A stretch of 64,000 nucleotides of DNA, from positions 380,501 to 444,500 of the forward strand of contig NZ_AP024619.1 in assembly GCF_019668485.1 (NCBI RefSeq), in the 5' to 3' direction. The notes under the pieces are model-generated. The model was not told the origin of the DNA. It made no database searches and saw only the letters and a program-made list of their open reading frames with translations. Below are positions 51,341-59,222 of this stretch, in pieces; position 1 is the stretch's first letter; each line of letters begins with the position of its first letter. The stretch is from Gelria sp. Kuro-4. GTDB lineage: Bacteria; Bacillota; DTU030; DUMP01. A program made the translations under genes and the position numbers.

Positions 51341-51797
51341 TCCTTTTATTGAAGAAATGGTGATGGTTTTCCAAGAGAAGCTGGCCATGGCCTGCCAAAA
51401 GAAAAACGTTTGCCTCCAGTATGTCCCAGTGACCTGGCATGCGGTAAACGTGCTTATAGACATCACGGGCGGGGCAGAAGGAGCTGTTATCTACGGCATG
51501 GAGGAAGGTACGGCCTGTGCCCTGGCCGGGGCCTTTTACAGGAATAAGTGCTTCCAGGACTATTGCTGCGAGGTCGAAGATTCGCTAAAAGAATTGTTTA
51601 ACATCGTCAGCGGGCAGGCCATGAAAAAGTTAGAGAATGAAGGTCTGACTTGTACCCTGCTGGGACCGCCGTCCGTCATCATAGGGCGTCTCCGGGCCGT
51701 CTCTGTAGTACACCGTCCCCTGTTAGCGGTGATTTTGGATACGCCTGTTGGCGTGGTCCGGGTGAGTGCATCAATGGTGGAGAAGGCTGCCCGCTAA
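51321..51797 (+). CDS. CheX/CheC-family phosphatase-like protein
   Basis: 158 residues resembling CheX: NPFIEEMVMVFQEKLAM at the N-terminus, then DSLKELFNIVSGQAMKKLENEG (about 92-113) with the Glu and Asn pair used by CheC/CheX to dephosphorylate CheY-P, and a C-terminal strand region. ATG 51321 with AGGAGG upstream inside the end of the previous gene. No chemotaxis genes are nearby, so the target could be a CheY-like protein elsewhere, or the domain acts as a binding module for the coiled-coil tail of its neighbour (inference). Confidence 0.78.
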   Translation: MRAGIINPFIEEMVMVFQEKLAMACQKKNVCLQYVPVTWHAVNVLIDITGGAEGAVIYGMEEGTACALAGAFYRNKCFQDYCCEVEDSLKELFNIVSGQAMKKLENEGLTCTLLGPPSVIIGRLRAVSVVHRPLLAVILDTPVGVVRVSASMVEKAAR

Positions 51798-51920
51798 GCT
51801 GTTTTCCCGCCACGCCCTCCAGGAGGCCGGAGCAGATAAGGTCATCCCGGGAAGCCCTTCCGCCGTTCGCGGTTTACGATGAGATTGAAGACGTGCTGGC
51901 GCAAGTCAAGGGGGTAGCTC

Positions 51921-51977
51921 AGCCGGGGCTAGCTGTGCTCCGGCTCTTCGGTTTCGCGGTCGTTCCGAACCTGGCTA
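51921..51977. repeat. direct repeat copy 2 (intact BON gene 3' end)
   Basis: 57 bases, the copy that keeps the reading frame and stop of the BON gene. The other copy lies 4.9 kb to the left. Between them are relics, the repressor pair and the secreted/CheX operon. Confidence 0.85.
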
Positions 51978-52447
51978 TGGAAGATCTCTTCGAGCGTCGG
52001 GTTAGGCTCTCGGGTGCGCACCTGGTCGAGTACCCGTGTAACCCCGCGGGCGCGCGCGGCGGCCTCCCGGGCAGCCGCCACGGCCTTCCGATCTTCTTCC
52101 CGGCCCGCCAGAACAACTGTGCCGCCGGACGTCCGGGCACGGATGCGGCGCGCATCTACCCGCGGGTCGGCCGCCAGCTCCTCCGCGACCTCGCTTTCCA
52201 CGTCGCCGTCGGTGATGTCGCCGTCGGTGCTGACCGCGATGGCGCTCGCGACGCCCCGGATCCCCAAAACGCTTCGCGCCAGGCGCTCAGCCCGTTTTTT
52301 CTTGGCGAGCACGTCGACCACGCCGGAAAGCTGAGCCTCGCCCTTCACCACATCGGCCTTCAGGCCGTAGCTCGAAAGCTGCGGGTCGCGCTCGAGTTCA
52401 GCCTGTACTTCTTCCCTGAGCCGGTCGTCATCGGACCTCTCGGGCAT
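51929..52447 (-). CDS. BON-domain protein
   Basis: 172 residues with two BON domains (about 8-75 and 78-140: RLREEVQAELERDPQLSSYGLKADVVKGEAQLSGVV..., SEVAEELAADPRVDARRIRARTSGGTVVLAGREEDRKAV), which are thought to bind phospholipids or surfaces. No signal peptide. ATG 52447 lies within the end of tatD (20-base overlap), so it is translated from the metG-tatD transcript. Its last codons are duplicated 4.9 kb away. Confidence 0.85.
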   Translation of the reverse strand: MPERSDDDRLREEVQAELERDPQLSSYGLKADVVKGEAQLSGVVDVLAKKKRAERLARSVLGIRGVASAIAVSTDGDITDGDVESEVAEELAADPRVDARRIRARTSGGTVVLAGREEDRKAVAAAREAAARARGVTRVLDQVRTREPNPTLEEIFHSQVRNDRETEEPEHS

Positions 52448-53282
52448 GCTCTTCCCCCTCTCGCAAATCCTCAAGGATAGTATGCCCCGGCCTGCGCAGG
52501 GAATCCCCAGGAAATGCTTCTAAGCCGAACAGCCGGCGCGCGTTGGCCGTAAGGTGCGGGGCGAAAGTCGGGAGCGTTTCTCCAAAGAGGGCCGCGAGCC
52601 GCCCCGCCACCTCCAGCACCCGTGCCGGCTCGTTGCGCTGACCGCGATAAGGCTCCGGGGATAGGTAGGGGCTATCCGTCTCGCAGAGAAGGCGCTCGAC
52701 CGGAATCGTGGCGGCCACCTCCCGCACGCGCCGGGCGTTTTTAAACGTTACCGGTCCGGCAAAAGAGATGTAGTAGCCGAGCGCCAGGCACTCCTGAGCG
52801 AAGGCAGCACTGCCCGAAAAGCAGTGCATGACGCCGGCGCGCGGCCGCGGCCCTGCCTCCTTGAGGATCGCCAGCGTATCAGCATGCGCCTCGCGGTCGT
52901 GGATGATCACCGGCAGGTTGAGGGCTCGGGCCTGTACCAGCTGCCGGCGGAAGGCCTCCTTTTGCCGGTCGCGGTCGGGAGCGCCGTTGACGTAGTCGAG
53001 CCCGATCTCGCCCCAGGCCACCACCCGCGGGTGCTGTGCCAGCCGGGCAAGTTCGGCAAAGGTCTCAGCCTCTAGGGAAGCCAGGTTTTCCGGGTGCAGA
53101 CCCACGGCCGCCCACACGCTGGCGTACCGGCCGGCCAGCTCCACCGCGAGCTTTGAGGAGGTGAGGTCGTAGCCGGCGCAGATGATCCCTTCCACGCCGG
53201 CCGCCTGCGCCCGCGCCAGCACCGCCTCGAGGTCGGGCAAAAGCTCCGGGTCCTGCAGGTGGGCGTGACTGTCGATGAGCAT
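52428..53282 (-). CDS. tatD: TatD family deoxyribonuclease
   Basis: 284 residues, amidohydrolase-fold metal nuclease. Metal-site motifs in order: DSHAHLQ (about 4), GEIGLDYVN (about 90), IIHDREAH (about 127), MHCFSGS (about 152) and ETDSPYLSPEPYRGQRNEP (about 203). ATG 53282 with TCAGG seven bases upstream, four bases after metG. Conserved neighbour of metG and yabE in Firmicutes. Confidence 0.94.
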   Translation of the reverse strand: MLIDSHAHLQDPELLPDLEAVLARAQAAGVEGIICAGYDLTSSKLAVELAGRYASVWAAVGLHPENLASLEAETFAELARLAQHPRVVAWGEIGLDYVNGAPDRDRQKEAFRRQLVQARALNLPVIIHDREAHADTLAILKEAGPRPRAGVMHCFSGSAAFAQECLALGYYISFAGPVTFKNARRVREVAATIPVERLLCETDSPYLSPEPYRGQRNEPARVLEVAGRLAALFGETLPTFAPHLTANARRLFGLEAFPGDSLRRPGHTILEDLREGEEHAREVR

Positions 53283-53286
53283 GGCT

Positions 53287-55224
53287 TTACCTGATGCGGG
53301 CGCCGCTTGCGATATCCCGGTCTACGGTGAGCACGGAGATGCTCTCCTCCTCGCCCTCGCCGGGGATGCTGGCGGCGAGCAGCATGCCGTTGGACTCGTA
53401 CCCCATGAGCTTGGCCGGCTTAAGGTTCGCCACCACGACGATCTTTTTCCCGACCAGCTCCTCCGGTGTATAGGAGCGGCCGATGCCGGCCAGGATCTGG
53501 CGCCGCTCCCCGCCCAGGGCGATCTCCAGGCGGATGAGCTTCTTGGACTTGGGTACGCGTTCGGCGGCCAGCACTTCGGCCACCTTCAGCTGCACCTGGG
53601 CGAACTGGTCGATGCTGATCTTTTCTGCGGCCGCCGGGGCCGCAGCTTCTGTACTCACTTGTTTTCTCTCCTCCTTTTCGGCTTTAACGGTTTCAATACG
53701 GGGGAAGAGCGGGGCGCCGCGGCGGGTTTGCACCCCCGGGGTGAGCAGGCCCCACCGGCGCGCCGCCTGCCAGCCGGCATCGGCCGGGCTGCCGGCGAGA
53801 CCCAGCTGCCGCCAGACGGCGCCCGGAGTGTGGGTAAGGTAGGGAACGAGCATCACAGCCAAGGTGCGCAGGGCTTCGGCCAGGTTGTACATCACCGTGG
53901 CCAGCCGCTCGCTTTTACCCTCGCGGGCCAGTGTCCAGGGTGCCACTTCGTCGATGTACTTGTTGGCCCGCTTCACCAGCTCCCAGATGGCCTCGAGCGC
54001 GGCGCTGATCTCCAGGCGGTCCATGGCGGCCTCCGCGTCGGCGCCCGCCGCTTGCGCCACCGCTTTCAGCTCGGCGTCCGGTCCCTCCTCCGGCCCCGGC
54101 GCCGGCACGCGCCCGTCGAAGTACTTCTCCAGCATGGTGAGCGTGCGGTAAAGGAGATTCCCCAAGTCGTTGGCCAGGTCGGAATTGATACGCTTCACCA
54201 GGGCCGCTTCGGAGTAAAAACCGTCGGCGCCGAAGGGGATCTCCCGAAGGAGAAAGTAGCGGACGGCATCCACCCCGTACTTATCCACCAGGACCAGCGG
54301 ATCCACCACGTTGCCCTTGGACTTGGACATCTTGCCCCCTTCCAGCACCAGCCAGCCGTGGCCGAACACCTTTTTCGGAAGCGGCAGATCCAGCGCCATC
54401 AGCATCATGGGCCAGATAATGGTGTGGAAGCGGACAATCTCCTTCCCCACCAGGTGCAGGTCGGCCGGCCAGTAACGCTGGAACTTGCTCTCGTCCGCCG
54501 ACGCGTAGCCCAGGGCGGTGATATAGTTGGAAAGGGCGTCAACCCACACGTAGATAACGTGCTTCGGGTCCCAGGGTACGGGGATACCCCAGTCGAAGGT
54601 GGTGCGGGAGACGCACAGATCCTCCAGGCCCTGCTTGACGAAGCTGACCATCTCGTTTTTGCGCGAGGGCGGCTGGATGAAGTCCGGGTTCTCTTCAATG
54701 AACTTCAGCCAGCGGTCGGCGTACTTGGAGAGGCGGAAGAAGTAGCTCTCCTCCTTGACCAGCTCCACCGGCCGGCCGCAGTCGGGGCAGACATGCCCGG
54801 CCCCCGCCTGGCGCTCCGTCCAGAAGGTCTCGCAGGGCACACAGTACCAACCCGCGTACTCGGCCTTGTAGATGTCCCCGTGGTCGTAAAGGCGCTGGAA
54901 GATGGTCTGCACCGCCTTGACGTGGCGCTCCTCGGTGGTGCGGATGAAGTCATCATAGCTGATGTCGAGCGTTTTCCACAGTTGCTTGATGCCGGCCACA
55001 ATCTTGTCCACGTACTCGATGGGGGCAACGCCGTGTTCCCGGGCGATACGTTCAATCTTTTGCCCGTGTTCGTCGCTGCCGGTGAGGAACATCACGTCGT
55101 AGCCCTGATGGCGCTTGAAACGCGCCAGCGCATCGGCGGCCACGGTGGTGTAGGCATGGCCGATGTGCAGCTTGTCGCTCGGGTAGTAGATGGGCGTTGT
55201 CAGGTAAAAGGTTTTCGCTGTCAC
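53287..55224 (-). CDS. metG: methionyl-tRNA synthetase
   Basis: 645 residues. HIGH site is KLHIGHAY (about 20), KMSKS site is GGKMSKSKGN (about 300); zinc knuckle cysteines in CVPCETFW and CPDCGRP (about 126-150). C-terminal tRNA-binding domain (about 540-645, FAQVQLKVAEVLAAERVPKSKKLIRLEIALGGERRQILAGIG), which helps dimerisation and tRNA capture. GTG 55224, ten bases after AAGGAGGG, and behind a T-box, which forces the start to lie downstream of the terminator. Confidence 0.96.
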   Translation of the reverse strand: MTAKTFYLTTPIYYPSDKLHIGHAYTTVAADALARFKRHQGYDVMFLTGSDEHGQKIERIAREHGVAPIEYVDKIVAGIKQLWKTLDISYDDFIRTTEERHVKAVQTIFQRLYDHGDIYKAEYAGWYCVPCETFWTERQAGAGHVCPDCGRPVELVKEESYFFRLSKYADRWLKFIEENPDFIQPPSRKNEMVSFVKQGLEDLCVSRTTFDWGIPVPWDPKHVIYVWVDALSNYITALGYASADESKFQRYWPADLHLVGKEIVRFHTIIWPMMLMALDLPLPKKVFGHGWLVLEGGKMSKSKGNVVDPLVLVDKYGVDAVRYFLLREIPFGADGFYSEAALVKRINSDLANDLGNLLYRTLTMLEKYFDGRVPAPGPEEGPDAELKAVAQAAGADAEAAMDRLEISAALEAIWELVKRANKYIDEVAPWTLAREGKSERLATVMYNLAEALRTLAVMLVPYLTHTPGAVWRQLGLAGSPADAGWQAARRWGLLTPGVQTRRGAPLFPRIETVKAEKEERKQVSTEAAAPAAAEKISIDQFAQVQLKVAEVLAAERVPKSKKLIRLEIALGGERRQILAGIGRSYTPEELVGKKIVVVANLKPAKLMGYESNGMLLAASIPGEGEEESISVLTVDRDIASGARIR

Positions 55225-55247
55225 TCGGTGCTTACCCTCCTTTGTAT

Positions 55248-55546
55248 AAAAAATCCCCTGCCCCGGCTCAGCCAGGGGCAAGGGATTTCCTCGCGGTACC
55301 ACCCCAGTTCGCGCGGCTTTGCGGCCGCGCCTCGTGAGGTACAAGGCCGCAGCCTTATACCCCGGCAAGGTAACGGTTGCCTTCCCCCTACGGGGCCCGG
55401 CGCAGCGTACTCGCCCGGCCGTGCCAGGCTTTCCACCCGCGGCTTCGGGGCCATGTTCGGCAGTTTTCCGAGCACCGGCTCGCACCTTCCCCGGCTCTCT
55501 TAGGCTCGCCCGCTGCCTACTCTTCCCCTGCATCGCCTTTATCTTG
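55248..55546 (-). promoter_or_regulatory. T-box riboswitch (methionine) controlling metG
   Basis: On the minus strand the leader has Stem I elements (GAAGAGTAGG, AGAGAGCCGG, GGTGCGAGCCGG), a GAAC-ATG-GCC context whose ATG (55452-55454) is the likely methionine specifier, the T-box core GGTGGTACCGCG (55292-55304) and a terminator stem (55253-55286) followed by TTTTTT. Uncharged tRNA-Met would stabilise the antiterminator and turn on metG and tatD. Confidence 0.92.
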
Positions 55547-55552
55547 CCATCC

Positions 55553-55581
55553 ACTTTAATCGATTTTTTCTCCGTTGTCAA
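55553..55581 (-). promoter_or_regulatory. promoter of the T-box/metG transcript
   Basis: Minus strand TTGACA, 17-base spacer, TAAAGT. Confidence 0.82.
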
Positions 55582-55600
55582 GTTGCGCCGCCCGGGCACT

Positions 55601-55638
55601 CCAGTCCTATGTCTAAAGCCTAGGTGCTCTAGGACTGG
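55601..55638. promoter_or_regulatory. 9-base inverted repeat in the metG-abrB gap
   Basis: CCAGTCCTA (55601-55609) and TAGGACTGG (55630-55638), loop of 20 bases, between two divergent promoters. May be an operator; no T-run for termination. Confidence 0.4.
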
Positions 55639-55696
55639 CGATGGGGTCCTCCTTCCCTCCGACGCATACTTCCTGTGTGAAATTTTATCTACCCGG

Positions 55697-55725
55697 TTGA
55701 CTTTAATTGCCATCCTTGGTATACT
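55697..55725 (+). promoter_or_regulatory. promoter of the AbrB-family gene
   Basis: TTGACT, 17-base spacer, TATACT, about 45 bases before the ATG. Confidence 0.85.
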
Positions 55726-55769
55726 TTACTTGTAAAAGGTTGTCGAAAGGGAGGGAGAAGGAGAGAACC

Positions 55770-56021
55770 ATGATTAAGTCAACGGGAATAGTGCGGAAGG
55801 TAGACGAACTGGGGCGGGTCGTTATTCCTATCGAACTGCGCCGTACGCTGGATATAGCGGAGCGCGACGCCCTAGAGATCTACGTGGACGCTGATAAGAT
55901 CATCCTGCGGAAGTACGAACCGGCTTGTGTTTTCTGCGGCAGCGCCGAAGACGTTGTCAGTTTTCGCGGGAAGAACGTCTGCCAGGCCTGCCTGCACGCC
56001 ATGCAGGCGAAGGCTGTCTAA
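55770..56021 (+). CDS. AbrB-family transition-state regulator
   Basis: 83 residues. The N-terminal swapped-hairpin DNA-binding domain (STGIVRKVDELGRVVIPIELRRTLDIAERDALEIYVDADKIILRKY) is nearly canonical AbrB. The C-terminal part adds CVFCGSAEDVVSFRGKNVCQACL, a four-cysteine zinc-ribbon-like tail common in clostridial AbrB/SpoVT-like proteins. ATG 55770 after AAGGAGAG. Own promoter and terminator. Probably controls genes at the shift to stationary phase or sporulation (family knowledge). Confidence 0.9.
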   Translation: MIKSTGIVRKVDELGRVVIPIELRRTLDIAERDALEIYVDADKIILRKYEPACVFCGSAEDVVSFRGKNVCQACLHAMQAKAV

Positions 56022-56073
56022 CAGATCTGTCTAACAGATAAGGTAAGCTCTCTGCTGGGCGGCAGAGTCTCCC

Positions 56074-56101
56074 GGGCAACACGCAGCTGTTGCCCTTTTT
56101 T
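56074..56101 (+). terminator. terminator of the AbrB-family gene
   Basis: GGGCAACA / TGTTGCCC with a 6-base loop and TTTTTT. A smaller hairpin, CTCTGC / GCAGAG, precedes it at 56051-56068. Confidence 0.9.
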
Positions 56102-56120
56102 GTTTGGGTTTCTCCCCGGC

Positions 56121-56975
56121 CTACAGGGAGCCCTTTTCCTTCTTGGCTACCCAGGCGCTGTAAACCGCCCGGCGGGAGAGCCCCGAGCGCCGCGCCGCCT
56201 CGCGCAGGGCCTCCTTGCGCTCCCAGCCCTGGCGCAGCAGGTCCTCCACCAGGCGAACGGGGTCCGCTTCCAGCCGCGCCGCCGTCCCCTCTTGCTCCCC
56301 TGCCGGCCGCCCGGCCACCACCAGGCAGATCTCCCCCTTCACCTCCCGGTCGGCGAAGGTCGTTGCCAGCTCGGCCAGGACGCCGCGGCAAACCTCCTCG
56401 TGCGCCTTGGTGAGCTCGCGCACCACCGCCGCACGCCGCGCCGGCGCCAGCTCCGCCAGGTCCGCCAAGGTGCGCGCGAGGCGTGTCGGCGCTTCATAGA
56501 AGATGGCCGTCTTTTCCTCGGCCAGGGCCGCGGCCAGAAACTCCCGCCGTTCGCGCCCCTGGCGCGGTGGGAAGCCCCAAAAGGCAAAGCGCTCTGTGGA
56601 AAGGCCCGATACCACCAGGGCCAGGGCAAAGGCCGTAGGGCCGGGAACGGCCGCCACCGGTATGCCTCTGGCCGCCGCCGCCTGCACCAGGAAGGCACCG
56701 GGATCGGAGATGCCCGGCAGGCCGGCGTCCGTCACCAGCGCCAGGTCCGCGCCGCCCTCCAGCCGGGCGAGGGCCTCCGGCGCCAGAGCGCGTTCGTTAT
56801 GCTCGTGGTAACTTCTAAGCGGCGTATGAATGTCGTAGTGGCTGAGGAGCTTGCGCGTGCGCCGCGTGTCCTCGGCCAGGATCAGGTCTGCCTCTTTGAG
56901 AATGCGCAGGGCGCGCAGGCTGATGTCCTCCAGATTGCCGATGGGGGTGCCCACCAGGTAGAGGGTGCCGGCCAT
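56121..56975 (-). CDS. rsmI: 16S rRNA (cytidine-2'-O) methyltransferase
   Basis: 284 residues of the tetrapyrrole-methylase fold family: GTLYLVGTPIGNLEDISLRAL at the N-terminus, EDTRRTRKLLSHYDI, SYHEHNE, LVTDAGLPGISDPG (SAM/substrate), AVPGPTAFALALVVSGL and FWGFPPRQ. Methylates C1402 of 16S rRNA. ATG 56975 with GGAGGTAG upstream. Directly follows yabA, as in Bacillus. Confidence 0.95.
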   Translation of the reverse strand: MAGTLYLVGTPIGNLEDISLRALRILKEADLILAEDTRRTRKLLSHYDIHTPLRSYHEHNERALAPEALARLEGGADLALVTDAGLPGISDPGAFLVQAAAARGIPVAAVPGPTAFALALVVSGLSTERFAFWGFPPRQGRERREFLAAALAEEKTAIFYEAPTRLARTLADLAELAPARRAAVVRELTKAHEEVCRGVLAELATTFADREVKGEICLVVAGRPAGEQEGTAARLEADPVRLVEDLLRQGWERKEALREAARRSGLSRRAVYSAWVAKKEKGSL

Positions 56976-56978
56976 GGG

Positions 56979-57260
56979 CTACCTCCGCAGCAGGGCGGCA
57001 CAGAGCAGGCATTCTTCACCGCCGCGCTGGCTGCCAAAGTGCATGGGGCAGATATGGTACCCTTCCTGGTAAAGGCGCGCCAGGTTGGCATAGCCTTCGC
57101 CTAAAACCTGCTGGCGTTCCTGCGGTGTTTGCGGCGCGACGTCATTTGGCGCCGCCGGCGCAAGCTGGGCGCGGAGCTCCCGCACCGCCGCCGTAAGCAT
57201 CTCCAGCTGCTTTTCCAGCCAGGCCAGCCGCGCTTCGATATCTCCTTGCTCTCCCTGCAT
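56979..57260 (-). CDS. yabA: replication initiation-control protein YabA
   Basis: 93 residues: an N-terminal coiled coil (about 3-40) and a C-terminal zinc region [28 protein letters not shown] with His and Cys ligands. YabA forms tetramers bridging DnaA and DnaN to restrain replication starts. ATG 57260, eight bases after GGAGAGG. Followed by rsmI after three bases. Confidence 0.9.
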   Translation of the reverse strand: MQGEQGDIEARLAWLEKQLEMLTAAVRELRAQLAPAAPNDVAPQTPQERQQVLGEGYANLARLYQEGYHICPMHFGSQRGGEECLLCAALLRR

Positions 57261-57311
57261 CTTAAGAACCTCTCCTTTACCGCCAGGCGCATATCTACCT
57301 TTGCCGGTGCA

Positions 57312-57339
57312 AAAACGGGGGGCCAAACCCCCCCGTTTT
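57312..57339. terminator. terminator of the FMN-binding protein gene
   Basis: AAAACGGGGGG / CCCCCCGTTTT with short loop; T-run on both strands, so it can also block read-through from the other direction. Confidence 0.82.
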
Positions 57340-57348
57340 GCGGCCTGC

Positions 57349-58455
57349 TTACTTCTGCAGAGCGTTCTTTAAGGCATCCAGGAATCCCTGGCTCGAGAAC
57401 GTGGCCCCGCTCACCGTATCCACATCGAGCTTTTGCTGGGTCTTAACCTCTTCCACCAGCTTTTTAACAGCCGCTCCACCGACTTCCGGGGTCTCTTGTG
57501 CGGCGTCCACTTTGATGTCCGCGATCTTGCCGCCCTGTACCGTGACTTCCACGTTGATATCGCCGCCGAAGCCGCTGCCCGTACCCTTGTAGGTCCCGTC
57601 GGCGAGCTTCCCGAGGTCAACGGCCGCCGCCGGACCGGCCGTGGCAAACTTGGAGAGCGCGCTCTGCACCGCCGCCTTCACACCTTCGCTGGTAAAGGTA
57701 GCGCCGCTGACATTATCCACATTGAGCCTTTGCTCCTGCACCACGCGCTGGGTCACCTCAGGCAGGGCCTTGCCGCCCACCTCGGGGGTCTCGTGCTGTT
57801 CGGCCACCTGGATGTCGACGATCTTGCCGCCGGCCACCTTAACGGTAACCTTGATGGGACCTTCGAAGCCGTCCGCCTGACCCTCGTAGTTGCCGTCGGG
57901 AACCGCCTTGAGGTCGACCGCGGCTTGCTCCTTGGCCAGGAACTTCTTTTCAATCTCCCCGGCCATGAGCTTCAGGCCGCCGGTAACCGAACGCGAGGAG
58001 ATGGTGGCGCCGGAGATGGCCTGCACGTCCTTACCCACCTGGAACGGGTCGGACACGCTCTTACCGACAAACTGCTGCTGGAACTCGGCCTCGGTGATGC
58101 GCGCGCCCAACCCCGGCGTTTCGGAATGCTCCAGCACGCGGAACCCGGTGATCTTACCCTCGCTGTCGACGCCCAGCATCAGCTTCATGAAGCCGCCGAA
58201 GCCTTTTTGCGGGAAAACAGCGACCACGCCCACCTTTTCGTCCCCTTTGAGACCCTGGTAAAAGGTCTTGCCGTCTTCTTCCGTGGTCTCGAACTTTTCA
58301 GCCGTCGGCAGCAGCTCTTTGAGCGCCGCCTCCAGCTTGGCCTGATCGTTTTTTGCGATGACCGGTGCGGTTTGGGCGTTGGTAAAGGCCAGAAGGCCCG
58401 CTGCCAGCGCGCACAGGAGCATCAGCGTAAGGCCCAGGCGCACAGGACTCTGCAC
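57349..58455 (-). CDS. triple FMN-binding-domain protein, RnfG-like
   Basis: 368 residues with an N-terminal membrane anchor (about 7-27) and three FMN-binding domains. The first (about 60-175) is RnfG-like and ends [13 protein letters not shown]; the second (about 185-270) ends [14 protein letters not shown]; the third (about 285-368) ends [14 protein letters not shown]. The SGAT(x)S threonine is the flavin attachment site when a flavin transferase is present. Extracellular electron transfer or redox relay is likely. GTG 58455 with GGAGGAG upstream. It is an extra gene inside the otherwise conserved yabA-yaaT block; no rnf or apbE gene is in view. Confidence 0.87.
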   Translation of the reverse strand: MQSPVRLGLTLMLLCALAAGLLAFTNAQTAPVIAKNDQAKLEAALKELLPTAEKFETTEEDGKTFYQGLKGDEKVGVVAVFPQKGFGGFMKLMLGVDSEGKITGFRVLEHSETPGLGARITEAEFQQQFVGKSVSDPFQVGKDVQAISGATISSRSVTGGLKLMAGEIEKKFLAKEQAAVDLKAVPDGNYEGQADGFEGPIKVTVKVAGGKIVDIQVAEQHETPEVGGKALPEVTQRVVQEQRLNVDNVSGATFTSEGVKAAVQSALSKFATAGPAAAVDLGKLADGTYKGTGSGFGGDINVEVTVQGGKIADIKVDAAQETPEVGGAAVKKLVEEVKTQQKLDVDTVSGATFSSQGFLDALKNALQK

Positions 58456-58537
58456 AGTTGTTCTCCTCCCCCACAGTATCCTTAACCTTAACTGTATTCT
58501 ACATCAAAGCAGGGCTTCCTGCCAAGCAAGGTGGCAG

Positions 58538-59206
58538 TTATTCCCGTTTCTTGGCACACTCCTTGCCTGCACCGTTGCCTGCTTCAAATTTTAGGCAGCA
58601 CATCAGCCGGCCGCAGAGGCCCGAGATCTTGGTGGGGTTAAGGGAGAGGTTCTGCTCCTTGGCCATGCGGATAGAAACCGGCTGGAATTCGCCCAGAAAG
58701 CTGCTGCAGCAACAGACGCGCCCGCAGGGCCCTAGCCCGCCCAAAAGTTTTGCCTCATCGCGCACACCAATCTGCCTCAGTTCAATGCGCGTGCGAAAAA
58801 CCGAGGCCAGGTCGCGCACCAGCTCCCGAAAGTCAACGCGGCCTTCCGCCGTAAAGTAAAAGATGATTTTGGAACGGTCGAAGGTGTACTCCACATCAAC
58901 CAGTTTCATGGGCAGGCCGTGGGCGGCGATCTTCGCCTGGCAGATCTTAAAGGCTTCCTTCTCCCGGGCCTTGTTCTCCTTGACCTGCTGCCGGTCTTCC
59001 GGGGTGGCCGCCCGCATCACCTGTTTCAGAGGGGCCACCACATCTTCATCGGGTACCTCGCGCGGGGCCATCACCACCTCGCCGAACTCCACCCCGCGCG
59101 CCGTCTCCACTATCACATGACTGCCCTGCGGCAGCTCGAGTTCTCCCGGGTCAAAATAGTATATTTTGCCCGCCTTCTTAAAGCGGACTCCCACCACGCG
59201 TTGGAT
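58538..59206 (-). CDS. yaaT: PSP1-domain protein YaaT (start at ATC?)
   Basis: 222 residues with the PSP1 features VVGVRFKKAGKIYYFDPGELELPQG and the cysteine cluster GLGPCGRVCCCSSFLGEFQPVSIRMAKEQNLSLNPTKISGLCGRLMCCLKFE. In Bacillus YaaT forms part of the Y-complex (YaaT/YlbF/YmcA) acting on mRNA maturation and development. Bacillus YaaT begins MYNVIGVRFKKAG; here the aligned position is IQRVVGVRF, with ATC 59206 ten bases after AAAGGAGG. In-frame GTG 59197 is 19 bases from the site. Confidence 0.9.
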   Translation of the reverse strand: MQRVVGVRFKKAGKIYYFDPGELELPQGSHVIVETARGVEFGEVVMAPREVPDEDVVAPLKQVMRAATPEDRQQVKENKAREKEAFKICQAKIAAHGLPMKLVDVEYTFDRSKIIFYFTAEGRVDFRELVRDLASVFRTRIELRQIGVRDEAKLLGGLGPCGRVCCCSSFLGEFQPVSIRMAKEQNLSLNPTKISGLCGRLMCCLKFEAGNGAGKECAKKRE

Positions 59207-59222
59207 AGCACCTTCGCCTCCT

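Noticed and set aside
51798-51920. Short frame ending PFAVYDEIEDVLAQVKGVA after the CheX-like gene
   Set aside because: Looks like the tail of some protein but has no start, no family assignment, and only 40 codons; left unannotated.
53275-55503. 742-codon open frame opposite metG
   Set aside because: Runs across metG, its T-box and terminator; no family features.
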